Below, piece after piece: positions 45,914 through 54,189 of a stretch of 64,000 nucleotides of DNA. The position numbers were made by a program, and so were the translations under genes. The stretch is from contig JAQWLN010000263.1 in assembly GCA_029247265.1 (NCBI GenBank), positions 1 to 64,000 of the forward strand, written 5' to 3'. The stretch comes from Fuerstiella sp. GTDB taxonomy: Bacteria; Planctomycetota; Planctomycetia; Planctomycetales; Planctomycetaceae. Numbering within the stretch: the first letter of the stretch is position 1; each line of letters starts with the position of its first letter. The notes beneath the pieces are model-generated. The model was given only the letters and a program-made list of their open reading frames with translations. It had not been told where the DNA came from and did not search any database.

Positions 45914-47359
45914 CTATTTGACAGGCGTCCACGCTGGAGAATCATTAACCAGTTCTTCATAACCGGACGTAATCTTTGCGATAAGTTCAGCCTGCTGAGC
46001 AAGGTTGCGTCCCGCCAGGTTTGACAGTTCACCGGGGTCCGCAGCGATATCATAGATTTCGATGTCAGTAAGCGTGGCCGCTTTGGCTTCTGCCAGAGTG
46101 GTTGGTGTGAGATTCTGACGTTGGGGAAAGTGACCACCATTCAGCCGCGCCAGAACTTTCCATTGGCCATGCCGCATGGCCACTCGAGCGCTATTGATGC
46201 CGTTGTAGTAGACCCAGACCAAAGGTTTTGTTCGTGGTACTGTCTTTCCCGTGGCGAAGAACGACGCAAGATTCATACCGTCCAGTGACCGCTCTGCAGG
46301 AATCGAAGCAGTGGCAAGGGAACACGCGGTCGGCAGCAGATCAAGCGCCGATGCGGGAGTGTCAACAACCTGGCCTGGTTTGATACCGTCTGGCCAGTTG
46401 ACGATCCCGGCCACGTGAACCCCCCCATCGTGCGTGTGCAGCTTCATGCCTCGAAGGTGAGCCGTGACACCCCAGCTGCGGTTGGCGCTGCGGTAGCGAT
46501 TCAGAGTCTCCGGTCCATTGTCCGATGTGAACGCAACTAAGGTGTTGTCTCGCACGCCAAGCTGCTGCAACGCCTTCACCACCTTGCCGACCGCCAGATC
46601 CACGTTGTGGACATTAGCGTAATACTGAGCCTGGTCGGGATGCCATGTGACGTTTTTGTATTGCTCCACAAGTTCCGGGGGAGAAGCGACAGGTTCGTGC
46701 GATTCGTGAAAGGGAAGATAAATGAAGAACGGCTGTTCTGACCGTTCTTTGGTTTGAGTAGTCAGCCACGTGACGACTTCATCAGCCGCTATCTGGCAGC
46801 TGTAGCCTTCAATCTTCCCGACGGGTACTCCGTTGCGCACATAGTTAACGGGATCGGCATGCGACGGGGCCGCATTATTCTGTGTGGCCATCCAATGATC
46901 AAAACCTGCATCGTTCGGTTGAGCCTGCAACGGACTGTTGAAGGCCGCGTTGCAGTGCCACTTGCCGGCCATGCACGTCGCGTAGCCGGCCTGCTTCAGC
47001 AATTTGGCGATCGTGATCTCGCCCTTCCGCATGTGGACCTGTTCACGCGCGTCCGGCCGCGGCTGCTTCGCTTCCGGAATCCAGTCATATACGCCCGCTC
47101 GATTGGGACTGCGGCCGGTCAGCAGTCCGACGCGCGATGGTGAACATACGGGTGCAGTGGAATAGAAATTGGTGAAGCGGATCCCCTCATTCGCCAGGCG
47201 ATCGATGTTCGGTGTCTGAATATGAGGATGACCATGAACACCCAGATCACCGTAGCCCAGGTCATCACACAGAATGATGACGATATTGGGACGGTCAGCG
47301 ATGGCCGACGTGGACAACATGCCGCACAGCAGCACAGTGATTAAATGTAAATGGCGCAT
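45914..47359 (-). CDS. Type I sulfatase, exported
   Basis: A 481-residue secreted arylsulfatase-family enzyme that hydrolyses sulfate esters, in Planctomycetota usually on algal or animal polysaccharides. The signal peptide is LHLITVLLCGMLSTSAIA. The formylglycine motif is CSPSRVGLLTGR with Cys72, a cysteine-type site that needs activation by a formylglycine-generating enzyme. Calcium ligands Asp32 and Asp33 lie in ILCDDLGYGD, and the later KWHC and SDNGPE motifs are present. No maturation gene is nearby. The gene upstream on the same strand (DUF6807) is separated from it by a palindromic repeat and the IS630 element. Confidence 0.95.
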   Translation of the reverse strand: MRHLHLITVLLCGMLSTSAIADRPNIVIILCDDLGYGDLGVHGHPHIQTPNIDRLANEGIRFTNFYSTAPVCSPSRVGLLTGRSPNRAGVYDWIPEAKQPRPDAREQVHMRKGEITIAKLLKQAGYATCMAGKWHCNAAFNSPLQAQPNDAGFDHWMATQNNAAPSHADPVNYVRNGVPVGKIEGYSCQIAADEVVTWLTTQTKERSEQPFFIYLPFHESHEPVASPPELVEQYKNVTWHPDQAQYYANVHNVDLAVGKVVKALQQLGVRDNTLVAFTSDNGPETLNRYRSANRSWGVTAHLRGMKLHTHDGGVHVAGIVNWPDGIKPGQVVDTPASALDLLPTACSLATASIPAERSLDGMNLASFFATGKTVPRTKPLVWVYYNGINSARVAMRHGQWKVLARLNGGHFPQRQNLTPTTLAEAKAATLTDIEIYDIAADPGELSNLAGRNLAQQAELIAKITSGYEELVNDSPAWTPVK

Positions 47360-47420
47360 TTATTGTCGACCAGTGTCTAAAAAATGGTCAAAAACAGCAG
47401 TCCGGAAAACGCCAGCCATG

Positions 47421-47446
47421 GGCACTGGCTGAGCCAGTGGCACACA
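47421..47446. repeat. Dispersed palindromic repeat, GTGTGCCA family (single unit)
   Basis: A 26-base unit, GGCACTGGC, three loop bases TGA, then GCCAGTGGCACACA. It is identical to 15628-15653 except for the three loop bases. It folds into a hairpin of CACTGGC and GCCAGTG, extended to eight pairs by the loop-flanking bases, and lies between the sulfatase start and the IS630 element. Confidence 0.75.
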
Positions 47447-47471
47447 CTCCTATGGTCACCGACAGGACATC

Positions 47472-48702
47472 TAGTGCTCTGTCAGCTTTTAATTTTGGGG
47501 TATCGTGATTTGAGTTTTCGGCGTGCGGATTGAACGTTGAATTGCCAGTCAACGCCCCGCTGTTTGTTGTTTGACGCTTCCGACCACGCTTTTGTCTCTT
47601 TCTGCAACGGGCGAATGGATTCGAAGCGACGACCAGTCATGCATTGACGTGTCATAGAACTGAGTTCGTTTTCTGCGACATTCAACCAGCTTCCGTGCTT
47701 TGGTATGTATCGAAATTCGATCCGCTTCACTAACGCACGAGCCTTTGTTGCGGAAAACGTTTCGTAGAACGCTCCCCTGGTGTGAGTGTTCAGATTGTCA
47801 CAGACCAGAATGACCTTCTTCGCTTTCCTGTAACGCGTGTTCATCAATGCTTCCATTTCGGCCGCCCAGTCAACTTTGGTCCGTTGATCACGCACGCTGA
47901 CCTGACGCCATCCGACAAGAGGTTCAGTAAACATGAATACGCACGCGGTGCCGCAACGTTCATATTCGTAGTCAACGCGACGCGCGTGGCATCTGGTTGC
48001 CGGAATCGGTTGGCGAACTTCCTTGTGAAGCTGGACGGGCTGTTCATCCATGCACAACACCGGATAATCGCTGTCGTAAGGCTGCTCATACGTGTCCAGA
48101 ACGTCTTCCATCGCCGCAATGAATTCCACGTCAGCTTCCGGTGGAATTACCCAGTATTGGATCTTCCGCTTTGTCATGCCGTTTTTTTCAGCGTCTGCCA
48201 AATGGTCTCGTGGCTGATTGAGTCGACCAACTTCAGTTCCACAACCCGATCCGCCAGTAGTCGAAGAGACCAGTTGGAAAATCCTTTCGGAGGCTTACTG
48301 AGCCCCATTGGCAATCACCTTCGCCTCCTGTTTTCCTTTGAGACATTTTTGTCGGGGAGGTGATTCACGCGGCTTGCCGCTCAGGGCAATCTCAAACCCT
48401 TCCGTCACTTACCGTTTCCGCAGATTCTCCTCGGTTTGTACGCGACAGGAATACGCTTCGGCGATTCGAGCATCCGTCCAGTTCGGTCCGCGAATATCTG
48501 ACTTCAACAAAATCTGAGCTCGCCTGACTTTCTGCGAAGAGCCTGTCAGCCGTTTGCTCACACCAAGCAACGTCTCACGCTCCTTCTTAGACAACCGCAC
48601 GATATACTTCTTTTACATCGAAATCTCCTCCTTGAGTTAAGAGAAGATTCGCTCATCAAGCCAATTCGTGGAACTCCAATTCTGAATCCTGACGAAGCAC
48701 TA
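47472..48702 (-). mobile_element. IS630-family insertion sequence, decayed
   Basis: The element is bounded by TA at both ends (47472-47473 and 48701-48702), the expected IS630 target duplication. The terminal inverted repeats read GTGCTCTGTCAG at one end and GTGCTTCGTCAG at the other, 10 of 12 identical. The body of 1,227 bases contains one transposase on the minus strand with several inactivating changes. It inserted between the DUF6807 and sulfatase genes, exactly at the TA of the DUF6807 stop codon. Confidence 0.85.
47482..48618 (-). pseudogene. IS630 transposase, disrupted
   Basis: The DDE domain is intact from 48201 to 47482, with CMDEQP, VCDNLNTH and the glutamate in NVAENELS. The N-terminal part has three lesions. 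Codon 2 after the ATG at 48618 is TAA (48613-48615). A second TAA (48409-48411) interrupts RKR/VTEGFEIAL, where relatives have leucine. A frameshift near 48307-48312 moves the KPPKGFSNWSLRLLADR segment into another frame. That frame joins the DDE frame at a run of seven A (48182-48188), where the family may normally use -1 frameshifting. A strong ribosome binding site (AAGGAGG, 48627-48633) remains before the ATG. The transposase is unlikely to be made. Confidence 0.88.
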
Positions 48703-49662
48703 GCTGCCCGTCACCTTCAGGAACTGCTGATACACATCAGCCACCTTTGCGGCCTCCGTGTCTCCATCATGAATATACAGACCATAGTCCAGAGTAAACG
48801 GTTCCTTACCAGGCCGAATTGTGACGGGCGATTCTGCTTCCTTTCCGTTGCTGTATTTCTTCGGTCCGAACGGACTGATGGAAAACAGCCCGTACGAGCG
48901 CACATGGTAGCGCGACTCGCGGAAATTACCGGGGTGGTCCATCAGAGTGACTCCGGCCGTCGCTCCGTCAACTTCACCGTAGTAGTCGATCCACGGTGAC
49001 GGTTTACCCCAGCAGTCCTTTTCGCCCTTAAGTCCGTCTGCATTCGTAATGTGGCCACCTTCCATCTCTCGCATGGTGTGCGCCAGACGAACAGCGAAGA
49101 AACCTTCCTTGGTGTCGTAGATCGTGACATCCCTGTCCACGGCCGATAGTGTGATGTGGTATGTCAGCAAACGCGATCGATGAATCGTGACCGTCGTTTT
49201 TTCCCGCAGCAGAGGTTTGTCACCTGCCATCCAGTTATTGCTGAGGGTCAACTGTCCGGCGCCGTTCTTTCCGGACGAGTATTCAACACCTTCACATTCG
49301 ATTCGTGATGCCTCGCTCCAGAAGTTCAACCTGTCGTCGTTAACGGAGTCGACAGAAACCCAAACCCCTTTGTGATGAAAGTGATCCTTGCCCTCTTTTG
49401 AGGAGCCGGCATCCGCCTTTGTCGGCACGATGTCGCGCAACACGTTCGTTCCATTAGGCGCATGAACAGGAAACAGGAAGGGCTTATTCCATTCTTTGCC
49501 GTGATTCAGCACGGCAAAATCCTTCCCGTCGATCCGTATTTCGAGTCGGCCGTCCTTCGCTGGCCGAAAAGAAACCCCGCCTGAGCTCTTGTCAACGGCC
49601 AGTGCGGATGAAGTGACCAGACACAGAAGAAGAGCGGGAGCAAGTAAAACGGCAGGTCTCAT
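48700..49662 (-). CDS. DUF6807 (PmoA-like) exported protein
   Basis: A 320-residue secreted protein of the DUF6807 family (formerly called methane oxygenase PmoA, a label without functional support). The start at 49662 gives a signal peptide (PAVLLAPALLLCLVTSSALA); the longer open frame upstream lacks one. Family segments: KPFLFPVHAPNGTNVLRD, HFHHKGVWVSVD and MDHPGNFRESRYHVRSYG. The His-rich HFHHKG is probably a metal or ligand site. Members are frequent near sulfatases and glycosidases in Planctomycetota, and this one may once have formed a unit with the sulfatase downstream. The stop TAG uses the TA target of the IS630 element; the pre-insertion sequence would also give TAG, so the protein was not shortened. 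Confidence 0.85.
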   Translation of the reverse strand: MRPAVLLAPALLLCLVTSSALAVDKSSGGVSFRPAKDGRLEIRIDGKDFAVLNHGKEWNKPFLFPVHAPNGTNVLRDIVPTKADAGSSKEGKDHFHHKGVWVSVDSVNDDRLNFWSEASRIECEGVEYSSGKNGAGQLTLSNNWMAGDKPLLREKTTVTIHRSRLLTYHITLSAVDRDVTIYDTKEGFFAVRLAHTMREMEGGHITNADGLKGEKDCWGKPSPWIDYYGEVDGATAGVTLMDHPGNFRESRYHVRSYGLFSISPFGPKKYSNGKEAESPVTIRPGKEPFTLDYGLYIHDGDTEAAKVADVYQQFLKVTGS

Positions 49663-50009
49663 GAGCGGAAGCCTCGCGGTACGTGAGCAGGAAGTTCGAA
49701 TGTCGGCAATAGACTGAAACTGAGCAGCGGACGGCCAACCCCTGTCGACCCCGCACCGGAAAAGGTATATGACTCGTTCCACCGGCAAAGATGCTACCTG
49801 AGGGGCTCAGAAGATACCACAAGGCCGCCTACTTACCTGGCGCAAAGCTGTCACAGCACGACAGAAACACAGTGTCTTCCGGTCTAAAATGTCATGCCGA
49901 TCGCATGCAGCGAGGACTTCGATGGTGACTTGTTTCATCGTTCGAAATACAATGTCCAGGGTTTCGCGCTGTCCAGCGAACATGGTGTGACTATTATGCG
50001 GCAGAGCCA
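49663..50009. other. Intergenic region between divergent genes, no clear feature
   Basis: About 350 bases between the divergent DUF6807 and AsmA-like genes. I found no convincing gene, palindrome or promoter. Both genes' promoters must lie here. Confidence 0.4.
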
Positions 50010-51446
50010 ATGAATTCACGGGGCACAGAACGCCCGGGTGTAAAAGAGACCATGGAAGCTGAAATCGACGAAGTAAATCCGGAAATGATGAAATCGCAGG
50101 AACCCAAATGGCGGCGGGCAGTCGTTGCGACGTCAGTGCTCGGCGGCATGCTGTTCTCCGGAACGGCGATTCTACCAACGGTCGTCATGCATTCGACTTA
50201 CCGTGACACAGTGCTGAACAAGGCATTTACCAGGCACGGGCTGACGGCATCATCGACTGCTGGTGCCGGTGGCTGGCTTACGCCTGTTTCGTTTGAGCAA
50301 GTCACGGTGTCAGACGATGCCGACCAGGTTTATGGCACGATCAGGAAGCTCCAAACTTCGAAATCATTGCTCAGCCTGCTGACAGGGAACGGCGACCTCG
50401 GGACCATCACAATCATTGAACCTGAATTTCGGGTAGAACTGGACGAAGAAGGGAATCTTGCATTGCAACCCCCGGATGGAGCGCAGGAACCCTCAGCCCG
50501 TAACGTCGCATTCGAAGTCGTCGATGGTGCGTTCCAGTTGAGCGTTACCTCGCGCACTTTGCCCATCGTGGAGTTGGATAACCTTGACATAACGGGTGGG
50601 CTGACAAATGAGCCGGACGGCCGCTGGTTGTCGCTGGAACCGATTAAGATATTCACTCATGCACCATTGTCCGAAGCACACACCGAGCAGAATCTTGCGT
50701 TAATTGCCCCCGTCCTCTCACAGTCCACGGCACTGGCAGGAGAAGTCTCCGTGCTGCTGGATCACACCCGTGTTCAATTGGATGCTGAAGGCACATCGCA
50801 GTTTTCGATAGAGGGTGAGGCAGTCTTCCACACAGTGACGGCCAGACTCAAGCAGGACTGGGTTACACAGATCAGCCAGATGGTGGGACAGACGGCCGGT
50901 CAGACGTTTCCGGATCGCCTTGAGATCGCTCAGGATTCACGCGTTCGCTTCGAAGTCGATTCGCTCGGAATACATCACCGTGGCCTGGCATTTCTGTTGC
51001 CGGAAATCGTGAACGGAATGCGAATTGAATCGGCCGGCATGGTGGGCCTGGACGAAACGCTCGACCTTGCTCTTCAAGTTCAGTTGCCGCTGGTTGCACC
51101 CAGCAATCCGTTGACAGCGTTGATCTCAAAAGTCACGTTTGCACCCTTTAACCTGCAGGTCAAAGGCACAGTATCCGAACCGGAACTGATCAAGCCGGCA
51201 ATTCTGGACGAACTGTCGAAACGCCTTGCTCCGGAACAGCACACGCAACAAGCCCCGGACGTGACCGGCGCCATGATGCAGTTGCTGGGAACGGCTACAG
51301 CCCCCGGCAGGCCCAGGGACGCCGAAGCACTGTCCGGCGGGATCATCGGACTTATTCGTTCGATCAGAAAGTCTCGTGAAGACGCTCCGCCAAAAGACAA
51401 AAAGCCCCGGCGCACACAGAAGGAACGAAGGCGGAAACGGATCTGA
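50010..51446 (+). CDS. AsmA-like membrane-anchored protein
   Basis: A 478-residue protein with one N-terminal membrane segment (about residues 38-62, RAVVATSVLGGMLFSGTAIL) followed by a beta-rich body in the style of the AsmA/TamB superfamily: repeated short beta segments with ELDNLDITGGLTN, RVRFEVDSLGIHHRGLAFLLPEI and a late NLQVKGTVSEPELIKP, which is typical of AsmA C-terminal regions. The C-terminus is strongly basic (KKPRRTQKERRRKR). AsmA-like proteins are thought to move lipids between membranes or act in envelope homeostasis. The assignment is by pattern, not by a named motif. It converges with the Hpt gene at 54 bases. An in-frame ATG at 50052 is an alternative start. Confidence 0.6.
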   Translation: MNSRGTERPGVKETMEAEIDEVNPEMMKSQEPKWRRAVVATSVLGGMLFSGTAILPTVVMHSTYRDTVLNKAFTRHGLTASSTAGAGGWLTPVSFEQVTVSDDADQVYGTIRKLQTSKSLLSLLTGNGDLGTITIIEPEFRVELDEEGNLALQPPDGAQEPSARNVAFEVVDGAFQLSVTSRTLPIVELDNLDITGGLTNEPDGRWLSLEPIKIFTHAPLSEAHTEQNLALIAPVLSQSTALAGEVSVLLDHTRVQLDAEGTSQFSIEGEAVFHTVTARLKQDWVTQISQMVGQTAGQTFPDRLEIAQDSRVRFEVDSLGIHHRGLAFLLPEIVNGMRIESAGMVGLDETLDLALQVQLPLVAPSNPLTALISKVTFAPFNLQVKGTVSEPELIKPAILDELSKRLAPEQHTQQAPDVTGAMMQLLGTATAPGRPRDAEALSGGIIGLIRSIRKSREDAPPKDKKPRRTQKERRRKRI

Positions 51447-51500
51447 AATGCGTTCCTGGCAATTCCCGCTGCAGTGTTGCTCAACTGTGCAGGATTGACG

Positions 51501-51914
51501 CTACGACTTCGCAAGCTGTACGTGTTGCAACTCTCGTGACACTTCCGTGATTTCTGTACGCAGACTGCTGAACAGGTCCTCGATGTCCGGGAAGCTGGTG
51601 GCTCCTGTCTGGTCAGCGGCCAACTCAAGTTTGTGTGACTGATCGCGAGCGTCAGATGCACCAAACAGACCGAGCGGCGTTTTCAGCGAATGAGCGAGAC
51701 GGTTAACGACTTCCAGGTCCTCTCCCGTGATGGCAGCCTGAAGATTCTCAAGCATTGAGGGCAGATCTTCCTGAAACATATCAATCAGCTCAGCGGCCAA
51801 CTCGGAATCATTGCCCACTCCCTGCAGCATATGCTCAACATCAATGCGACTTGCCAAAGACGGACCAGCAGTGCTTCCATTGTCCGGCAAGAGATGGTTT
51901 GTATTCATGGCCAC
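51501..51914 (-). CDS. Hpt (histidine phosphotransfer) domain protein
   Basis: A 137-residue cytoplasmic protein consisting of one Hpt domain, which carries phosphate between receiver domains in a phosphorelay. The phosphorylated histidine is H75 in NRLAHSLKTPLGLFGA, with the four-helix bundle before and after. The start is either GTG at 51914 or ATG at 51908; AGGAG (51920-51924) is five bases from the GTG and eleven from the ATG, so both are workable. It is divergent from a receiver/ATPase fusion, which suggests the two work together; no histidine kinase gene is in the window. Confidence 0.88.
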   Translation of the reverse strand: MAMNTNHLLPDNGSTAGPSLASRIDVEHMLQGVGNDSELAAELIDMFQEDLPSMLENLQAAITGEDLEVVNRLAHSLKTPLGLFGASDARDQSHKLELAADQTGATSFPDIEDLFSSLRTEITEVSRELQHVQLAKS

Positions 51915-52429
51915 AATAGCTCCTGATAGGTTTACATTAGAGGCAGATTACACGTCACCAGGTGAACTTGCTTCACCGTCGTCATCCTCCAAACTATATG
52001 ACGCAACTGGAATCGAACGGCCTAATTCCTGCACATCGAAAATCGACAGGTGCGGGCAACAGCACAATGCCGTAAAACGGCAGCCAGGATTGCTCGAATA
52101 CATCAATAACGGGCGCAATCACCACCCCCACCACTACCCACTGAATGCAACAACAGGTAGTGATTTCCCCACACGTAGGTAGGGGTGAATGCGAATTTCC
52201 CAATGCCGAATAGTCCGAAACGTCGGAACTGTCCGACTGTGAGGTAATTGAAACGGCACTGCAACAAATTCTTTTCAACTAATCGATAGCCGTCCCCGCA
52301 GGTCGCACTAGCGTTCAGTCAGGTGCGACTGGGTTGTGTTTGTATATCTCCTCTGTCGCCATGATGAGCGTGATGCTGTTTCAGCCCGATGCTGAGGCTC
52401 ATCATTCCCAGGAATCCATAAGATTGGTG
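51915..52429. other. Intergenic region between Hpt and receiver genes
   Basis: About 515 bases between the divergent Hpt and receiver/ATPase genes, long for this genome. One stem-loop is visible at 52212-52230: AGTCCGA pairs with TCGGAACT (one bulged base) around an AACG loop. No credible gene was found. A regulatory RNA or long leader is possible but unsupported. Confidence 0.4.
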
Positions 52430-53398
52430 ATGGACATGTCAAAGCTTCTTGTTGTTGATGATTCAGCGTTTGATCGACGCCTCACTTCGTCCATTCTGGA
52501 GAAGTCACCCGCGTATCACGTCACGAGTGCCAGTGACGGGAAAGAGGCATTGAAGTCTTTGGAAGCCGGAGATTTCGATCTGGTCATCACCGACCTGAAC
52601 ATGCCCGAAATGAATGGCCTGGAACTGGTCCACGAAATCCAGGAATCACACGTCGACGTGCCGACAATTGTCATCACGGGGTTCGGCAGCGAAGCCACCG
52701 CTATGCGTGCTTTGCAGGCCGGCGCCTGCGGTTATGTTCCCAAATGCCATCTGCAGGATGAGTTGGGAGCCGTGGTAGAGACCGTCCTGAGCACCACCGC
52801 CCGTCAAAGACAGAAAAACGAATTCCTGAGTTCCGTTGTAAAGCAGACGATGACTCTGGAAATCCCCAACCAACGTCACCGCATCAGTCCAACCATTGCC
52901 ATACTGCAAAAGCAAATGGATGCAATGAAACTGTTCAAGGGATCACAGGCCATGCACCTTGGAGTCGCGCTTGAGGAAGCTCTCAGTAACGCGATTATTC
53001 ACGGCAACCTGGAAGTCAGTTCGAAGCTGCGAGAACGCGACGACAACGCCTACGGCGATCTGATCAATGAGAGGTCAAGAACGGCACCGTACGCAGATCG
53101 TCGCGTCACCATCGACGCTAAACTGGACTCAGAATCCGCCCTCTTCATCATTCGTGACGAAGGCCCGGGGTTTGACATTACCAAATTGCCAGACCCTCAC
53201 TGTCCTGAGAACCTGCTGCGGTCTTCGGGACGTGGCCTCACGTTGATGCATGCCTTTCTGGATGAAGTCAGCTACAACGAAAAGGGCAACCAGGTAACAC
53301 TGCGAATGAACGCCTGGCAGGCAGAGAAACCGGAAGACGCAGACGCTGATGCAGACAGCGATTCAGAATCAGTGAACCCTGTCGTCATCCTTGCCTAG
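52430..53398 (+). CDS. Response regulator receiver fused to RsbW-like ATPase
   Basis: A protein of about 322 residues. The N-terminal receiver domain has the acidic pair in LLVVDDSAFDRR and the phosphoacceptor Asp in VITDLNMPEMNG (residue 53 from the MSK start). A linker is followed by a GHKL ATPase domain with the N-box EEALSNAIIHGN, the G1 box DEGPGFD and the G2 box GRGLTLM. This ATPase type occurs in RsbW-like anti-sigma/serine kinases. The likely role is phosphorylation-controlled partner switching in a stress or cell-cycle response. Start: ATG 52430 or 52436; a longer open frame from a TTG has no domain character. The C-terminus is acidic (DADADADSDSES). Its neighbour Hpt is the likely phosphodonor. 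Confidence 0.88.
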   Translation: MDMSKLLVVDDSAFDRRLTSSILEKSPAYHVTSASDGKEALKSLEAGDFDLVITDLNMPEMNGLELVHEIQESHVDVPTIVITGFGSEATAMRALQAGACGYVPKCHLQDELGAVVETVLSTTARQRQKNEFLSSVVKQTMTLEIPNQRHRISPTIAILQKQMDAMKLFKGSQAMHLGVALEEALSNAIIHGNLEVSSKLRERDDNAYGDLINERSRTAPYADRRVTIDAKLDSESALFIIRDEGPGFDITKLPDPHCPENLLRSSGRGLTLMHAFLDEVSYNEKGNQVTLRMNAWQAEKPEDADADADSDSESVNPVVILA

Positions 53399-53538
53399 GA
53401 AATCGAAAAATCAGGGCCGACTCGACCTGTCAACAGTCACGACTCGGTGGCCCGCTCGCACATTCCGGCGGCGGCGGCGGTGTCCAAAGAACGAATCCAA
53501 TTCTGCCGTTCTTAACCACGCACGAATGCCACACCAGA

Positions 53539-53898
53539 TTATTGCTGTGGCCACGGTTCATCATTACGAATGAAGTGCCCGTCGACGAACGCTGAAAAGA
53601 AACGTTCGATCAGGGCGTGGTGAACAGGTTCGTTGGAATCATCGGGGCGCAGACTGGACTCTGCGGCGTAAGTGACCACCGTGCTGTTGTGGACGAGCAC
53701 GTGGTACCACGACTGATCACGGTCCGGCTGCGTCTTGTTTGACATGTACCATTCCGGATCCGCTTTGCAGTGAGCGTCGCAGGCGACGACCACTCCGCGA
53801 TATCCATAACGTCGATGGCAGACCAGCTGCCCGGGAATAAACTTCGGCACGTTGTCGCCGAAACGCGTCGGGGTGAAGCTTTTGTTGATCGAAATCAT
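53539..53898 (-). CDS. hspQ: HspQ/YccV family (hemimethylated DNA-binding) protein
   Basis: A 119-residue cytoplasmic protein of the YccV/HspQ family. The core matches closely: FIPGQLVCHRRYGYRGVVV, then an aromatic DQSWYHVLVHNS segment and TYAAESSL. In E. coli HspQ influences DnaA stability and Lon protease activity; the same role here is an assumption. The protein is slightly longer than the E. coli form, with a C-terminal helix (HALIERFFSAFVDGHFI). It lies alone, divergent from the tricorn-like protease, which makes a shared proteostasis theme tempting but unproven. Confidence 0.85.
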   Translation of the reverse strand: MISINKSFTPTRFGDNVPKFIPGQLVCHRRYGYRGVVVACDAHCKADPEWYMSNKTQPDRDQSWYHVLVHNSTVVTYAAESSLRPDDSNEPVHHALIERFFSAFVDGHFIRNDEPWPQQ

Positions 53899-54080
53899 GG
53901 CAAATTGAATAGTCGCTGAGTCACACGAAATAAAGGCCCATCATTTTCCGATCGGACCGAAACATCCGCAGTGCAGGAATCCCGGTCGATAGCTCTGAGA
54001 CATGCCACTTACAGGCATAACGTCCTCGCCACGTTTGGCAGATTCGTACCAGAGTAATCACATCTATGACACTTTAGCAG

Positions 54081-54106
54081 TATTGCGAAACTTCGTCGTC
54101 GCAATA
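54081..54106. promoter_or_regulatory. Perfect inverted repeat in front of the tricorn-like gene
   Basis: TATTGCGA and TCGCAATA are exact reverse complements separated by ten bases, in the 291-base divergent gap, ending 83 bases before the protease ATG. This could be an operator or a leader stem-loop. No second copy was found in the window. Confidence 0.45.
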
Positions 54107-54189
54107 GCCGGTCCGGTACCTTTAGGATGGCAGGCTTGTTCGTTGTGTCAGGTAAATGCTGACGGAAGATTACGGTCGGGAACCTCGAT

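Noticed and set aside
48182-48188. Run of seven A in the transposase as an active programmed frameshift site
   Set aside because: It may be so in intact relatives, but upstream nonsense codons and a frameshift make the gene inactive here regardless.
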